Notes under the pieces: generated by a model
Told to the model about the DNA's origin: nothing
The model's database searches: none
What the model saw: the letters and a program-made list of their open reading frames with translations, nothing else
Translations under genes and position numbers: made by a program
Assembly (NCBI RefSeq): GCF_003347205.1
Contig: NZ_QQBJ01000008.1
Location: 1 to 64,000, forward strand
Origin: Mycolicibacterium moriokaense
GTDB lineage: Bacteria > Actinomycetota > Actinomycetes > Mycobacteriales > Mycobacteriaceae
DNA length: 64,000 nt
Direction of reading: 5' to 3'
Part shown: in pieces, positions 36,438 through 47,717 of the stretch
Layout of the letters: the number at the start of each line of letters is the position of its first letter
Numbering within the stretch: position 1 is the stretch's first letter

Positions 36438-36899
36438 TTGACAACGATTGCCGGTCTGCCCGCCCATGTCCTGCTTGTGCATGCGATCGTGGTGCTCGCG
36501 CCACTGCTCGCGGCGTTGGAGATTCTTTGCGCGCTCTGGACCGCCGCACGGCGTCGGCTCGTGTGGCTGAACCTCGCTCTGGCTGTGGCGGTCATGGTGC
36601 TGACGCCGCTGACGATCTCGGCAGGCGAGTGGCTGTACGACCAGCGGGCTAAGCCTTCCGCGATTCTGCACACGCATCAAGAGCGCGGCGAATGGATGAT
36701 CTACTTCGCGGTCGGACTGCTCATCGTGGCCATCGTGCAGGTGGTTCAGCACCGGAAGGAGTCGCGGTCGCAGGAGCCCAGGCAGAAGTTGGCAGCGATC
36801 GGCGCGGTGCTCGCGATCCTCGTCGGAGTGTCGTCGATCGTCGTCGTCGTGCTGATCGGCGATTCGGGTGCGCACTCGGTGTGGGGCGCCAGGCAATAG
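36438..36899 (+). CDS. DUF2231-type membrane protein
   Basis: 153 residues with four hydrophobic helices (about 8-30, 40-60, 85-105, 118-140). The opening GLPAHVLLVHAIVVLAPL and the H-x-ERGEW loop match DUF2231, which may bind heme or metal through these histidines. TTG at 36438 is chosen because CAGGAG is placed seven bases upstream and the conserved start follows; GTG 36408 would add ten residues. Function unknown. Confidence 0.75.
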   Translation: MTTIAGLPAHVLLVHAIVVLAPLLAALEILCALWTAARRRLVWLNLALAVAVMVLTPLTISAGEWLYDQRAKPSAILHTHQERGEWMIYFAVGLLIVAIVQVVQHRKESRSQEPRQKLAAIGAVLAILVGVSSIVVVVLIGDSGAHSVWGARQ

Positions 36900-37005
36900 C
36901 CGGGCATCAGCCAAGGAATCGAAACCGCGGAATAGAAACGGACCAAGGTCCGCTTCTCTAGTGGAGGCGTCGGAACGGCCGATGCCACCACTCGAGGAGA
37001 CTCAC

Positions 37006-37557
37006 ATGACCGCTGCCACCGCGACCACCCAGCTCGGCGCTGGTACCTGGGCGATCGACCCCGTTCACTCGTCGATCGCGTTTTCCGTACGCCACCTGGT
37101 GGTGAGCAAGGTACGAGGTCACTTCAACGACTTCTCGGGCGCCGTCGTGGTCGGCGAGGACGGCACCCCGTCGGTGACGGCGCAGATCGCCGTCGGCTCG
37201 GTCGACACCCGCAACGAACAGCGCGACGCGCACCTGAAGGCCGCCGACTTCTTCGACGTCGAGCAGTATCCGACCGCCACGTTCGCCTCGACCGGTGTCC
37301 GGGACAGCGGCGAGAAGTTCGTGCTCGACGGCGACTTCACCCTCAAGGGCGTCACCAGGCCGGTCAGCCTCGACCTCGAGTTCAACGGCACCAACCCCGG
37401 GATGGGTCACGGCGAGGTCGCGGGATTCACCGCGTCGGTTGTGCTGAACCGCAAGGATTTCGGCATCGACATCGACATGCCGCTGGAAACCGGTGGCGCC
37501 GTCGTCGGCGACAAGGTCACCGTCACCCTCGAGATCGAGGCGCTCAAGCAAGCCTGA
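37006..37557 (+). CDS. YceI family lipocalin-like protein
   Basis: 183 residues, beginning near WAIDPVHSSIAFSVRHLVVSK (residues 15-35), the YceI hallmark, and then DTRNEQRDAHLKAADFFDVEQYP and a C-terminal beta strand. YceI proteins bind long isoprenoid or amphiphilic chains in a beta barrel. No signal peptide, so this form should be cytoplasmic. ATG at 37006 with GAGGAGA upstream. A type A palindromic repeat follows the stop, serving as terminator between this gene and convergent fadH. Confidence 0.9.
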   Translation: MTAATATTQLGAGTWAIDPVHSSIAFSVRHLVVSKVRGHFNDFSGAVVVGEDGTPSVTAQIAVGSVDTRNEQRDAHLKAADFFDVEQYPTATFASTGVRDSGEKFVLDGDFTLKGVTRPVSLDLEFNGTNPGMGHGEVAGFTASVVLNRKDFGIDIDMPLETGGAVVGDKVTVTLEIEALKQA

Positions 37558-37596
37558 GCCTGCTCGCCCCCGTCCGGGGCGTTCCCCGATCCGCTC

Positions 37597-37663
37597 CGCG
37601 AGCGTGCGGGTTTGCACACGACACGCCGTCAATGGCTGGCATTCTGTGCACGCTCGCGGTGCG
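37597..37663. repeat. dispersed palindromic intergenic repeat, type A, copy 3
   Basis: CCGCGAGCGTGC and CACGCTCGCGG form the outer stem; GTTTGCACACGACACGCCG at 37610-37628 is identical to 172-190. It lies between convergent yceI-like and fadH genes. Same orientation as copy 1. Confidence 0.78.
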
Positions 37664-37673
37664 ACGGGAGGTG

Positions 37674-40243
<2,570 letters not shown>

Positions 40244-40275
40244 GGTCGGCAGCTTAGAAGCCCGCGGGCGTTATA

Positions 40276-40289
40276 TGCAACTTGTTGCA
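40276..40289. promoter_or_regulatory. candidate PadR operator
   Basis: A perfect palindrome TGCAAC-TT-GTTGCA stands just upstream of the leftward padR-fadH start; a second half-site ATATGCAAC recurs at 40329-40337 toward fdxC. The pair is placed to control one or both divergent transcripts. Role inferred. Confidence 0.55.
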
Positions 40290-40510
40290 CTGCATCCAAG
40301 TGCATAGGGCGTGCCGACTAGGCACTTGTATATGCAACGTCTAGTATCAGTAACCACGCGTCCACCCCTCAAAGGTGGGCGCAAAAAGTTAGGGCAGGCT
40401 GAGACAGACGGGCCGGTGTCCGCATCGGATACTGGAGCGAATTTTGGCCCGCCCTACACCCAGGCAGCCCCCATTGATCAGGTTGATCGAGAGGACTTGA
40501 GGAGCACTCA

Positions 40511-40834
40511 GTGACGTACACGATTGCCGAACCCTGCGTCGACATCAAGGACAAGGCCTGCATCGAGGAATGCCCTGTCGACTGCATCTACGAGGGCGCA
40601 CGCATGCTGTACATCCACCCGGACGAATGCGTGGACTGCGGCGCCTGTGAACCGGTCTGCCCGGTGGAGGCCATCTATTACGAAGACGATGTGCCGGATC
40701 AGTGGAGCGGCTACACGCAGATCAACGCCGACTTCTTCGCCGAGTTGGGTTCGCCTGGCGGGGCTTCGAAGGTCGGCCAGACCGACAACGATCCGCAGTC
40801 GGTGAAGGATCTGCCGCCCCAGGGTGAGGACTGA
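40511..40834 (+). CDS. fdxC: 7Fe (3Fe-4S/4Fe-4S) ferredoxin FdxC
   Basis: 107 residues. The N-terminal cluster region CVDIKDKACIEECPVDC lacks one cysteine of a classical 4Fe set, as in seven-iron ferredoxins. The second motif CVDCGACEPVCPVEA (residues 40-54) is complete. This is the FdxC/FdxA-type electron carrier serving cytoplasmic reductases. GTG at 40511 follows GAGGAGC. Its 3' end overlaps dapC by 11 bases. Ortholog of Rv1177. Confidence 0.92.
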   Translation: MTYTIAEPCVDIKDKACIEECPVDCIYEGARMLYIHPDECVDCGACEPVCPVEAIYYEDDVPDQWSGYTQINADFFAELGSPGGASKVGQTDNDPQSVKDLPPQGED

Positions 40835-41945
40835 TACGGCTGTCGCTCGACGCGGCATCTCTGCGGGGCTGCCGACGTTCCCGTGGGACACGCTCGCCGA
40901 TGAGACGGCGCTGGCGCGCTCGCATCCCGGCGGCATCGTCGACCTGTCGGTCGGCACTCCCGTCGACCCGGTAGCGCCGCTGATCCGCGACGCGCTGGCC
41001 GCCGCGAGTTCGTCACCCGGTTATCCCGCGACGGCGGGTACTCCCGCGCTGCGTGCCTCGGCGGTGTCGGCGCTTCAGCGTCGCTACGGCATCAGCGGGC
41101 TCGCCGAGGACGCCATCCTGCCCGCGATCGGCACCAAGGAACTGATCGCCTGGCTGCCGACATTGCTCGGGCTGGGCGCCGACGACGTGGTGGTCGTGCC
41201 CGAATTGGCTTACCCGACATATGACGTCGGCGCGAGACTGGCCGGCGCACAGGTCCGTCTCGCGGACTCGCTGACCCAGCTGGGCCCGCAGTCACCGGCG
41301 TTGGTCTATCTGAATTCGCCGAGCAACCCGACCGGCGCCGTGCTCGGCGCCGACCATCTGCGCAAGGTCGTGGGATGGGCTCGCGAACGCGGCGCCGTCG
41401 TCGCCTCCGACGAGTGCTACCTGGGCCTCGGCTGGGACGCCGAGCCCGTCTCGCTGCTGCATCCCTCGGTCTGCGACGGCGACCACACCGGCCTGCTCGC
41501 CATCCACTCACTGTCGAAGACTTCGTCGCTCGCCGGCTATCGGGCGGGATTCGTCGCAGGCGACCGAGCACTGATCGCCGAACTTCTCGCCGTGCGCAAG
41601 CACGCGGGCATGATGATGCCGACCCCTGTCCAGGGTGCGATGGTCGCCGCTCTCGACGACGACGCGCACGAGCTCGAACAGCGTGAACGCTACCGGCGAC
41701 GTCGCGATGCGCTGCTGCCCGCGGTGAGGTCGGCCGGGTTCGAGGTCGACAACTCCGAGGCTGGTTTGTATCTCTGGGCGACGCAAGGGGAGTCGTGTCG
41801 CGACACCGTCGGATGGTTCGCGCAGCGCGGGGTCCTCGTCGCACCCGGGGAGTTTTACGGGCCCCGCGGTTCGCGTCACGTCCGTATTGCGTTGACCGCC
41901 ACCGACGAGCGGATCGACGCTGCCGTCGAACGCCTCAGCGCCTAG
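40824..41945 (+). CDS. dapC: N-succinyldiaminopimelate aminotransferase DapC
   Basis: 373 residues of the class I PLP aminotransferase fold. Motifs are SPSNPTG near residue 168, the SDECYLGLGWDAEPVS segment near 193, and the PLP lysine in HSLSKTSSLAGYRAGF near 230. It converts N-succinyl-2-amino-6-ketopimelate with glutamate to succinyl-diaminopimelate in lysine and peptidoglycan synthesis. GTG at 40824 lies inside fdxC, so the two are cotranslated. Sequence agrees with Rv1178 over its length. DapD and DapE, the flanking steps, are encoded about 13 kb to the right. Confidence 0.93.
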   Translation: MRTDTAVARRGISAGLPTFPWDTLADETALARSHPGGIVDLSVGTPVDPVAPLIRDALAAASSSPGYPATAGTPALRASAVSALQRRYGISGLAEDAILPAIGTKELIAWLPTLLGLGADDVVVVPELAYPTYDVGARLAGAQVRLADSLTQLGPQSPALVYLNSPSNPTGAVLGADHLRKVVGWARERGAVVASDECYLGLGWDAEPVSLLHPSVCDGDHTGLLAIHSLSKTSSLAGYRAGFVAGDRALIAELLAVRKHAGMMMPTPVQGAMVAALDDDAHELEQRERYRRRRDALLPAVRSAGFEVDNSEAGLYLWATQGESCRDTVGWFAQRGVLVAPGEFYGPRGSRHVRIALTATDERIDAAVERLSA

Positions 41946-41957
41946 CGCCGTCTGCCG

Positions 41958-42260
41958 TCAGCCGAGGTGACGCCAGGTCTTGCCCGACACCGCGTTGTAA
42001 ATTGACACGTTCGACACGCCGAATTTCTCACCGAGTTGCCGTAAGGTCGCCCCTTTGGCATAAAGCGAATGCAATTCCCTCACATTATCGGCGGTGAGCT
42101 TTGCGTTACCGTGGTTTTCGCCCTCCGACCGCTCATCGCCGTCGATAGGCGTGCCGGCCCGGAAACGGTAATAGTGCATCGAGCAAAGCCCACGCGCTCT
42201 GTATGTGCGGTCGCACCCCGGCACCGTACACCGCATGGGCAGCTGCTTTGGTCTCCCCAT
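41958..42260 (-). CDS. orphan zinc-finger plus helix-turn-helix protein, phage/HNH-associated type
   Basis: 100 residues. The N-terminal CTVPGCDRTYRARGLCSMHYYR (residues 11-32) is a small zinc finger that commonly precedes HNH nucleases in actinophages. The C-terminal NAKLTADNVRELHSLY-type helix and VSNVSIYNAVSGKTWRHL form a phage-style HTH. No HNH catalytic residues are present, so it is a DNA-binding remnant or a stand-alone regulator. The gene and its upstream side are AT-richer than neighbours. The ATG is at 42260. Likely horizontally acquired. Confidence 0.7.
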   Translation of the reverse strand: MGRPKQLPMRCTVPGCDRTYRARGLCSMHYYRFRAGTPIDGDERSEGENHGNAKLTADNVRELHSLYAKGATLRQLGEKFGVSNVSIYNAVSGKTWRHLG

Positions 42261-42439
42261 GCCCCCATCGTACGAAGAACGGCCCGTTATTTCGCAAGGT
42301 CTGGAGCTAACGATCCGGAGAATTCCCGAAATTGTGGGACCAGTCTCGGTGCGGCTCTTTACATTTCGCCTTGACCTGCACCGTCAGCGAATTGTCCGCA
42401 TTGGCGGCACCGTCAATATTCGGAAATTCTTCGTCCAAA

Positions 42440-42452
42440 TGGCAATGTGCCA
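42440..42452. promoter_or_regulatory. inverted repeat upstream of the AidB-like gene
   Basis: TGGCA-ATG-TGCCA is a perfect short inverted repeat inside an AT-rich 275-base gap, about 84 bases upstream of the ATG at 42536. It could be an operator; no adjacent regulator is identified. Confidence 0.4.
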
Positions 42453-42535
42453 ATTAGTTCGCGTCAGCAAAAAGCCTGCCCGTGCGCCCGGCGTTGGTGC
42501 TTCACCGATCCGCGAACCTGCAATACCGTCGCGGG

Positions 42536-44311
42536 ATGAGCGATTACGACGTCGAGGCCGTCGACCAACTACCGTTCACGACCCCGGAGAAGTCGGCTCG
42601 CTATCGCACCGAGGACTACCGCGGGGCGGCGGGGCTGAACTGGTACACCTGCGACCCCACCTTGCAGGCGACGATGGCGTTCTATCTGCAGCCCGATGAG
42701 CTTGCGGTCGCGGCGCCCCACCTGACCCGCATCGGCGACCTGATGGCCGGCCCGGTGTCCCAGTGGGCCGAGGAGACGGACCGCAACCCGCCACGGCTGG
42801 AGCGCTACGACCGGTGGGGCCACGACGTCAGCCGCGTCATCATGCCGCCCTCGTTCGTCGAGTCACGCCGCGCCGTGCTCGACGCGCAGAAGGTGTTGCG
42901 CGACGACGTCCGCGGCGCGGGCATGAGCTCGTCGCTGCCCCTGTTCGCGTCGAACTATCTGCTCAACCAGGCCGACATCGGGATGGGCTGCGCGCTGGGC
43001 ACCGGCGGCGGCATGGTGAAGGCCTTGGTCGCGGCGTACGCGCCGGCCGACGTGCGCGACCACGTGCTGGCCAAGTTCGAGTCGGGCGAGTGGGAAGGCC
43101 AGACGGCCCAGTTGCTGACCGAGCGCACCGGCGGATCGGACCTCGGCGCGCTCGAGGCGACGGCCACCCGCGACGGAGATGCGTGGCTGCTCAACGGATT
43201 CAAGTGGTTCGCGTCGAACTGCAACGGCGAGGCCTTCGTCGTGCTCGCCAAGCCCGAAGGGGCGCCGGACTCCAGCCGCGGCGTCGCGACCTTCCTGGTG
43301 CTGCGGACGCGGCGGGACGGCTCTCGCAACGGCGTGCGGGTGCGTCGGCTCAAGGACAAACTCGGCACCCGCTCGGTCGCCTCGGGCGAGATCGAGTTCG
43401 TCGACGCCGAGGCGTTCCTGTTGTCCGGTGAAGCCAGCGGCGAAGCGGGCCCGTCCGACGGCAAGGGGCTGGGCCGGATGATGGAGTTGACGAACGCGGC
43501 GCGCCTGGGCATCGCGCTCTTCGCGCTCGGCAATGCGCGGCGCGCGCTGGTCGAGTCGCTGTGTTACGCACAGCGCCGGCACGCATTCGGCGACGCGCTG
43601 ATCGACAAGCCCCTGATGCGGCGCAAGCTCGCCGAGATGATCGTCGACGTCGAAGCCGCGCAGGCGTTGGTTTTCGACGGTACCGGCGCGGCCAACCATC
43701 GCCAGCCGCGGCAGGTCCGTCAGCGCATCGCGGTGCCCGTCACCAAGCTGAAGGTCTGCCGGCTCGGCATCACGATGGCCTCCGACGCGATCGAAATCCA
43801 CGGCGGCAACGGCTATATCGAGACCTGGCCGGTGGCACGTCTGCTGCGCGACGCGCAGGTGAACACCATTTGGGAGGGCCCCGACAACATCCTCTGCCTC
43901 GACGTGCGACGCGGGATCGAGCGCGCGCAGGCGCATGAGCCGCTGCTGCAGCGTCTGCACGACGCCGTGTCGGTGTCCGATGCCGACGAGACGACGGCGC
44001 TGGTGTCGCGGCGGGTCGAGGACCTCGACGCGGCCATCACCGCGTGGAGCAAGTTCGACGGCGCGGTCGCCGAGGCCAAGCTGTTTCCGCTGGCGCAGTT
44101 CATTGGCGACGTCTACGCGGGTGCCCTGCTGATAGAGCAGGCGGCGTGGGAACGGGCCGAAAACCGCACGGACCGAAAGGCTCTCGTCGCACGGCTCTAT
44201 GCGCAGCGCTATCTCGCCGACCGGGGCCCGCTGCGCGGTCTCGACGCCGACGGCGACGAGGCCCTCGACCGCTTCGACGAGTTGGTCGCCGGCGCTCTCG
44301 CCTCTTCCTGA
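42536..44311 (+). CDS. acyl-CoA dehydrogenase family protein, AidB-like
   Basis: 591 residues. The pattern TERTGGSDLGALEATA near residue 198 matches the flavin region of acyl-CoA dehydrogenases. The C-terminal IHGGNGYIETWPVARLLRD segment and VNTIWEGPDNILCLDVRR near 445 match the AidB subgroup, whose glutamate in WEG corresponds to the catalytic base region. AidB proteins bind DNA and FAD and are induced by alkylation in E. coli. Mycobacterial forms are often annotated as FadE; the substrate is unknown. ATG at 42536. Confidence 0.85.
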   Translation: MSDYDVEAVDQLPFTTPEKSARYRTEDYRGAAGLNWYTCDPTLQATMAFYLQPDELAVAAPHLTRIGDLMAGPVSQWAEETDRNPPRLERYDRWGHDVSRVIMPPSFVESRRAVLDAQKVLRDDVRGAGMSSSLPLFASNYLLNQADIGMGCALGTGGGMVKALVAAYAPADVRDHVLAKFESGEWEGQTAQLLTERTGGSDLGALEATATRDGDAWLLNGFKWFASNCNGEAFVVLAKPEGAPDSSRGVATFLVLRTRRDGSRNGVRVRRLKDKLGTRSVASGEIEFVDAEAFLLSGEASGEAGPSDGKGLGRMMELTNAARLGIALFALGNARRALVESLCYAQRRHAFGDALIDKPLMRRKLAEMIVDVEAAQALVFDGTGAANHRQPRQVRQRIAVPVTKLKVCRLGITMASDAIEIHGGNGYIETWPVARLLRDAQVNTIWEGPDNILCLDVRRGIERAQAHEPLLQRLHDAVSVSDADETTALVSRRVEDLDAAITAWSKFDGAVAEAKLFPLAQFIGDVYAGALLIEQAAWERAENRTDRKALVARLYAQRYLADRGPLRGLDADGDEALDRFDELVAGALASS

Positions 44312-44327
44312 GGGTCACCCCTTCACC

Positions 44328-44387
44328 GCGAGCAGACGCTAACTCGCACACATTCGGGGGGTTTTGTGCGATTTCGCGTCTGCTCGC
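44328..44387. repeat. dispersed palindromic intergenic repeat, type B
   Basis: GCGAGCAGACGC (44328-44339) and GCGTCTGCTCGC (44376-44387) are perfect inverted 12-mers; an inner pair TCGCACA/TGTGCGA (44344-44350, 44365-44371) extends the stem. It lies between convergent stops of the AidB-like and PucR genes. I recall GCGAGCAGACGC-type palindromes as common in mycobacterial intergenic DNA. Probable bidirectional terminator. Confidence 0.72.
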
Positions 44388-44388
44388 G

Positions 44389-45990
44389 CTAATGAGGGAG
44401 GGGCTGCTGCGTGGCGCGCAGGCCGAGGGCGAGCACCAGGCGGTCGTCGGGGTCGTCCAGCGTGGTCGCCAGCAGCTTTTCGATGCGACGGACGCGGTAG
44501 CGCACGGTGTTGGGGTGCACGTGCAGTCGCTGCGCCACCGCGGCGATGTCGCCGAACCCGTCCAGGTAGGCGGCCAGCGTATCGGCGAGCATCGGATCCT
44601 GTTCCCGCAGTTGGTGTATACGCGGGTCGACCAGTCGCTGCTGGCCGGCCACATGAGCGACGATCTCGTCGAGCAACACCGTGGTGTGCGCCTCGTCCAA
44701 CGAGGTGACCTGCGCGATGGCGGCAGGGTGACGGTCGGCGCTGTCGAACACCCGGTCCACCTCGGCGCGGGCCACCGCAGCACCCGCCAGGCCGGTCAAC
44801 GGGGCGGCGATCACCGCTCGCATCGTCAATCCCAATTCGCGACGCAGCGATGCAACAATGCCGCGCACCCACGACGTCAGCGACGACGTCGCCCCGATCT
44901 TCGGTAGCAGAACGTACACGCGCTCACCCGTCGACGCCACCTGCGCGTCGGCACGGAACGCACTGGCGCTCAATGCGATCACGTTGGCAGGCAGCATGCT
45001 GCGCTCGGCGCGGAAGCCGACGACCGCCGCCCGCCCGCCGGCGATGACGCCCAATTGGCCGGCGATCGCGTCGACGTCGGCGGCGGCGCCCTCGCCGAGC
45101 CCGAGAAGCTGCTGCACCAACACCGTGTGCGTCGACGGCGCGGCCGCCAGCCGCGACATGATGCGCGCCGCCAGCACCGCCCCGCCGCGCAGCACCTCTT
45201 CCACGTCGTCGGCCAACGGCGCCGAGCCCTGCTGCAGCCAGATGGTGCCTGCGAAGGCGGGCGGCCTGCGCGCGTCGGTCGCGGGCAGATGAATCGCGAC
45301 GGCAAGCCGCGGACGTAGTCCGAGTTCCGGACGTTCGGCCACGCGGACCACGTCGCTGCCGGCCTCCAACGCATCGAAGATGCCCCACTGCCCGATCCAT
45401 TCCAGGTGCTCGGGCGGGCCCGCCCGGCCCAGGATGGTCAGTCGGCGCAACTCGTCGGCCTCCTCGTTGGACGCCGAGTACGCCAGCACGTGCGACTGGT
45501 CGTCTTCGATGCTGATCATGCCGTGGGTGCGCTCGGCGATCGACTGCGCCAGCCCGAAGAGGTCGGTGCCGGAGTCGCTGCGCGGGTCGCCGCGGTCGCC
45601 GTGGTGCTCGAACGCGTGGTTGACCAACTTGTAGAGCGACTCCCAACGGGCGCGCGGTTCGACGGCGACGACCGCGGTGCCCAGCGTTGCGGCTTGGGCC
45701 ACGGCCTCCGGCGACGGTTCTTTGACGAAGATGGCCGCGGGTGCCCGTCCCGCGCTGTGCACCTGCCGGGCGATCCAGCCGACGGCCTCCGCGTCGGACA
45801 CCCCGAGCAGGAAGAACAGGTCCGCCGAGCCCGCGCCGACGGTCAGGCCCAGCCGGATGTCGTCGACGTCGACGAGTGCGACGGATCCGACCGGCATGTC
45901 CAGCCCGCGCGGCGCCTCGACCAGACTCACCATCGTCCGGTCCAGGGCCAGCAGCAGCTGGCCGAGGGACAGGCCCTCGCGGTCCGCCAT
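44389..45990 (-). CDS. PucR-family regulator of proline catabolism
   Basis: 533 residues. The N-terminal 130 residues form a PucR-type sensor domain. A GGDEF-like degenerate domain occupies the middle, and the C-terminal PucR helix-turn-helix (DIAAVAQRLHVHPNTVRYRVRRI) spans about residues 490-513. It is divergent from pruA with 95 bases between starts and corresponds to Rv1186c. A mycobacterial proline-responsive activator called PruC has been reported to control pruA and pruB; I believe it is this gene but cannot confirm it. ATG at 45990 follows AAAAGGAGCG. Confidence 0.85.
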   Translation of the reverse strand: MADREGLSLGQLLLALDRTMVSLVEAPRGLDMPVGSVALVDVDDIRLGLTVGAGSADLFFLLGVSDAEAVGWIARQVHSAGRAPAAIFVKEPSPEAVAQAATLGTAVVAVEPRARWESLYKLVNHAFEHHGDRGDPRSDSGTDLFGLAQSIAERTHGMISIEDDQSHVLAYSASNEEADELRRLTILGRAGPPEHLEWIGQWGIFDALEAGSDVVRVAERPELGLRPRLAVAIHLPATDARRPPAFAGTIWLQQGSAPLADDVEEVLRGGAVLAARIMSRLAAAPSTHTVLVQQLLGLGEGAAADVDAIAGQLGVIAGGRAAVVGFRAERSMLPANVIALSASAFRADAQVASTGERVYVLLPKIGATSSLTSWVRGIVASLRRELGLTMRAVIAAPLTGLAGAAVARAEVDRVFDSADRHPAAIAQVTSLDEAHTTVLLDEIVAHVAGQQRLVDPRIHQLREQDPMLADTLAAYLDGFGDIAAVAQRLHVHPNTVRYRVRRIEKLLATTLDDPDDRLVLALGLRATQQPLPH

Positions 45991-46085
45991 CGAACGCTCC
46001 TTTTGTCTGATTCGACTATATGTGCTCACGGGCGTTGTCCGATCGGCCATCGGTTAGGAGTGCCGAGAAAGGGGATTCTTAAGAG

Positions 46086-47717
46086 ATGGACGCCGTCACT
46101 CAGGTACCGAGGCCGACCAACGAGCCGGTTCACGATTACGCACCCAACAGTCCCGAGCGCACGCGGCTTGGCGCCGCACTCGCCGAACTCGCCGACGACC
46201 CGATCGACCTGCCGCACGTCATCGGCGGCGCGCATCGAATGGGCGACGGCGACCGCGTCGACGTCGTGCAGCCGCACCGGCACTCCGCAAGGCTGGGCAC
46301 CTTAACCAACGCCGGGCACGCCGAAGCGACTGCCGCGGTCGAGGCCGCCATGGCCGCCAAGGAGGACTGGGCCAACACCCCGTTCGACGAGCGCGCCGCG
46401 GTCTTCCTGCGCGCCGCGGACCTGCTCGCCGGTCCCTGGCGCGAAAAGCTCTGCGCGGCAACAATGCTGGGGCAGTCGAAGTCGGCCTACCAGGCTGAGA
46501 TCGACGCCGCCTGCGAGCTGATCGACTTCTGGCGGTTCAATGTCGCCTTCGCCCGCGACATCATGACGCAGCAGCCGATCAGCACCCGCGGCGTGTGGAA
46601 CCGCACCGACTACCGGCCGCTCGAAGGCTTCGTCTACGCCATCACGCCGTTCAACTTCACCGCGATCGCAGGCAACCTGCCCACCTCCGCGGCGATGATG
46701 GGCAACACGGTGGTATGGAAGCCGTCGCCGACGCAGACGTTCGCCGCATATCTGGTGATGCAGCTTCTGGAGGCGGCGGGGTTGCCGCCCGGCGTGATCA
46801 ACATGCTCACCGGCGATGGAATCGCGGTATCCGATGTGGCACTGGCCGATCCGCGGCTCGCCGGCATCCACTTCACCGGCTCCACCGGAACCTTCCAGCA
46901 CCTGTGGCGTGAGGTCGGAAGCAACATCGACCGCTACCACACCTACCCGCGACTGGTCGGCGAGACCGGCGGCAAGGACTTCGTGCTGGCCCACCCGTCG
47001 GCCCGTCCCGACGTCCTGCGCACGGCGCTGATCCGCGGCGCATTCGACTACCAGGGCCAGAAATGCTCGGCCGCGTCGCGCGCGTTCATCCCGCGGTCGG
47101 TGTGGCAGACGATGGGCGACGACCTCCTGGGCGCGACCGACGCGCTGCGCTACGGCGACGTCGCGGACCTGAGTAATTACGGTGGCGCTCTCATCGACGA
47201 GCGCGCGTTCGCCAAGAACGTCAAGGCCATCGAACGCGCCAAGGGCGCCGCGGGTGTGACGGTCGCGGCCGGCGGCGAATACGACGACAGCGAAGGCTAT
47301 TTCGTCCGGCCCACCGTGCTGCTGTCCGACGACCCCGGCGACGAGTCGTTCTCCACCGAATACTTCGGGCCGATCCTGTCGGTGTACGTCTACCCCGACT
47401 CGGACTACGAGCAGATGCTCGAGGTGGTAGACACCGGCGCGAAGTATGCGCTCACCGGCGCCGTGATCGCCGACGACCGCAACGCCGTGTTGCAGGCCGA
47501 GAACCGGTTGCGCTTCGCCGCGGGCAACTTCTACATCAACGACAAGCCGACCGGCGCTGTCGTGGGCCAGCAGCCGTTCGGCGGCTCCCGCGCATCGGGC
47601 ACCAACGACAAGGCGGGCTCGGCGCTGAACCTGCTGCGGTGGACGTCGGCTCGGTCCATCAAGGAGACGTTCGTGCCGCCCACCGATCACGACTATCCGC
47701 ACATGGAGGCGCAGTGA
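46086..47717 (+). CDS. pruA: delta-1-pyrroline-5-carboxylate dehydrogenase
   Basis: 543 residues, the usual length of monofunctional P5C dehydrogenases. Catalytic glutamate is in VGETGGKDFVLAH near residue 300, and the catalytic cysteine in YQGQKCSAASRAF near 325. The N-terminal arm and the EYFGPILSVYVYPD segment match the ALDH4 group. It oxidises glutamate semialdehyde to glutamate with NAD+. The stop and the next start overlap by one base (TGATG). Corresponds to Rv1187, also called rocA. Confidence 0.95.
   Translation: MDAVTQVPRPTNEPVHDYAPNSPERTRLGAALAELADDPIDLPHVIGGAHRMGDGDRVDVVQPHRHSARLGTLTNAGHAEATAAVEAAMAAKEDWANTPFDERAAVFLRAADLLAGPWREKLCAATMLGQSKSAYQAEIDAACELIDFWRFNVAFARDIMTQQPISTRGVWNRTDYRPLEGFVYAITPFNFTAIAGNLPTSAAMMGNTVVWKPSPTQTFAAYLVMQLLEAAGLPPGVINMLTGDGIAVSDVALADPRLAGIHFTGSTGTFQHLWREVGSNIDRYHTYPRLVGETGGKDFVLAHPSARPDVLRTALIRGAFDYQGQKCSAASRAFIPRSVWQTMGDDLLGATDALRYGDVADLSNYGGALIDERAFAKNVKAIERAKGAAGVTVAAGGEYDDSEGYFVRPTVLLSDDPGDESFSTEYFGPILSVYVYPDSDYEQMLEVVDTGAKYALTGAVIADDRNAVLQAENRLRFAAGNFYINDKPTGAVVGQQPFGGSRASGTNDKAGSALNLLRWTSARSIKETFVPPTDHDYPHMEAQ

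Noticed and set aside
41958-42535. Prophage or integrated element
   Set aside because: Only one phage-style gene; no integrase, att duplication or structural genes nearby.
42261-42535. Coding continuation through the gap before the AidB-like gene
   Set aside because: The open frame across the gap has non-coding-like composition; the conserved protein begins at 42536.
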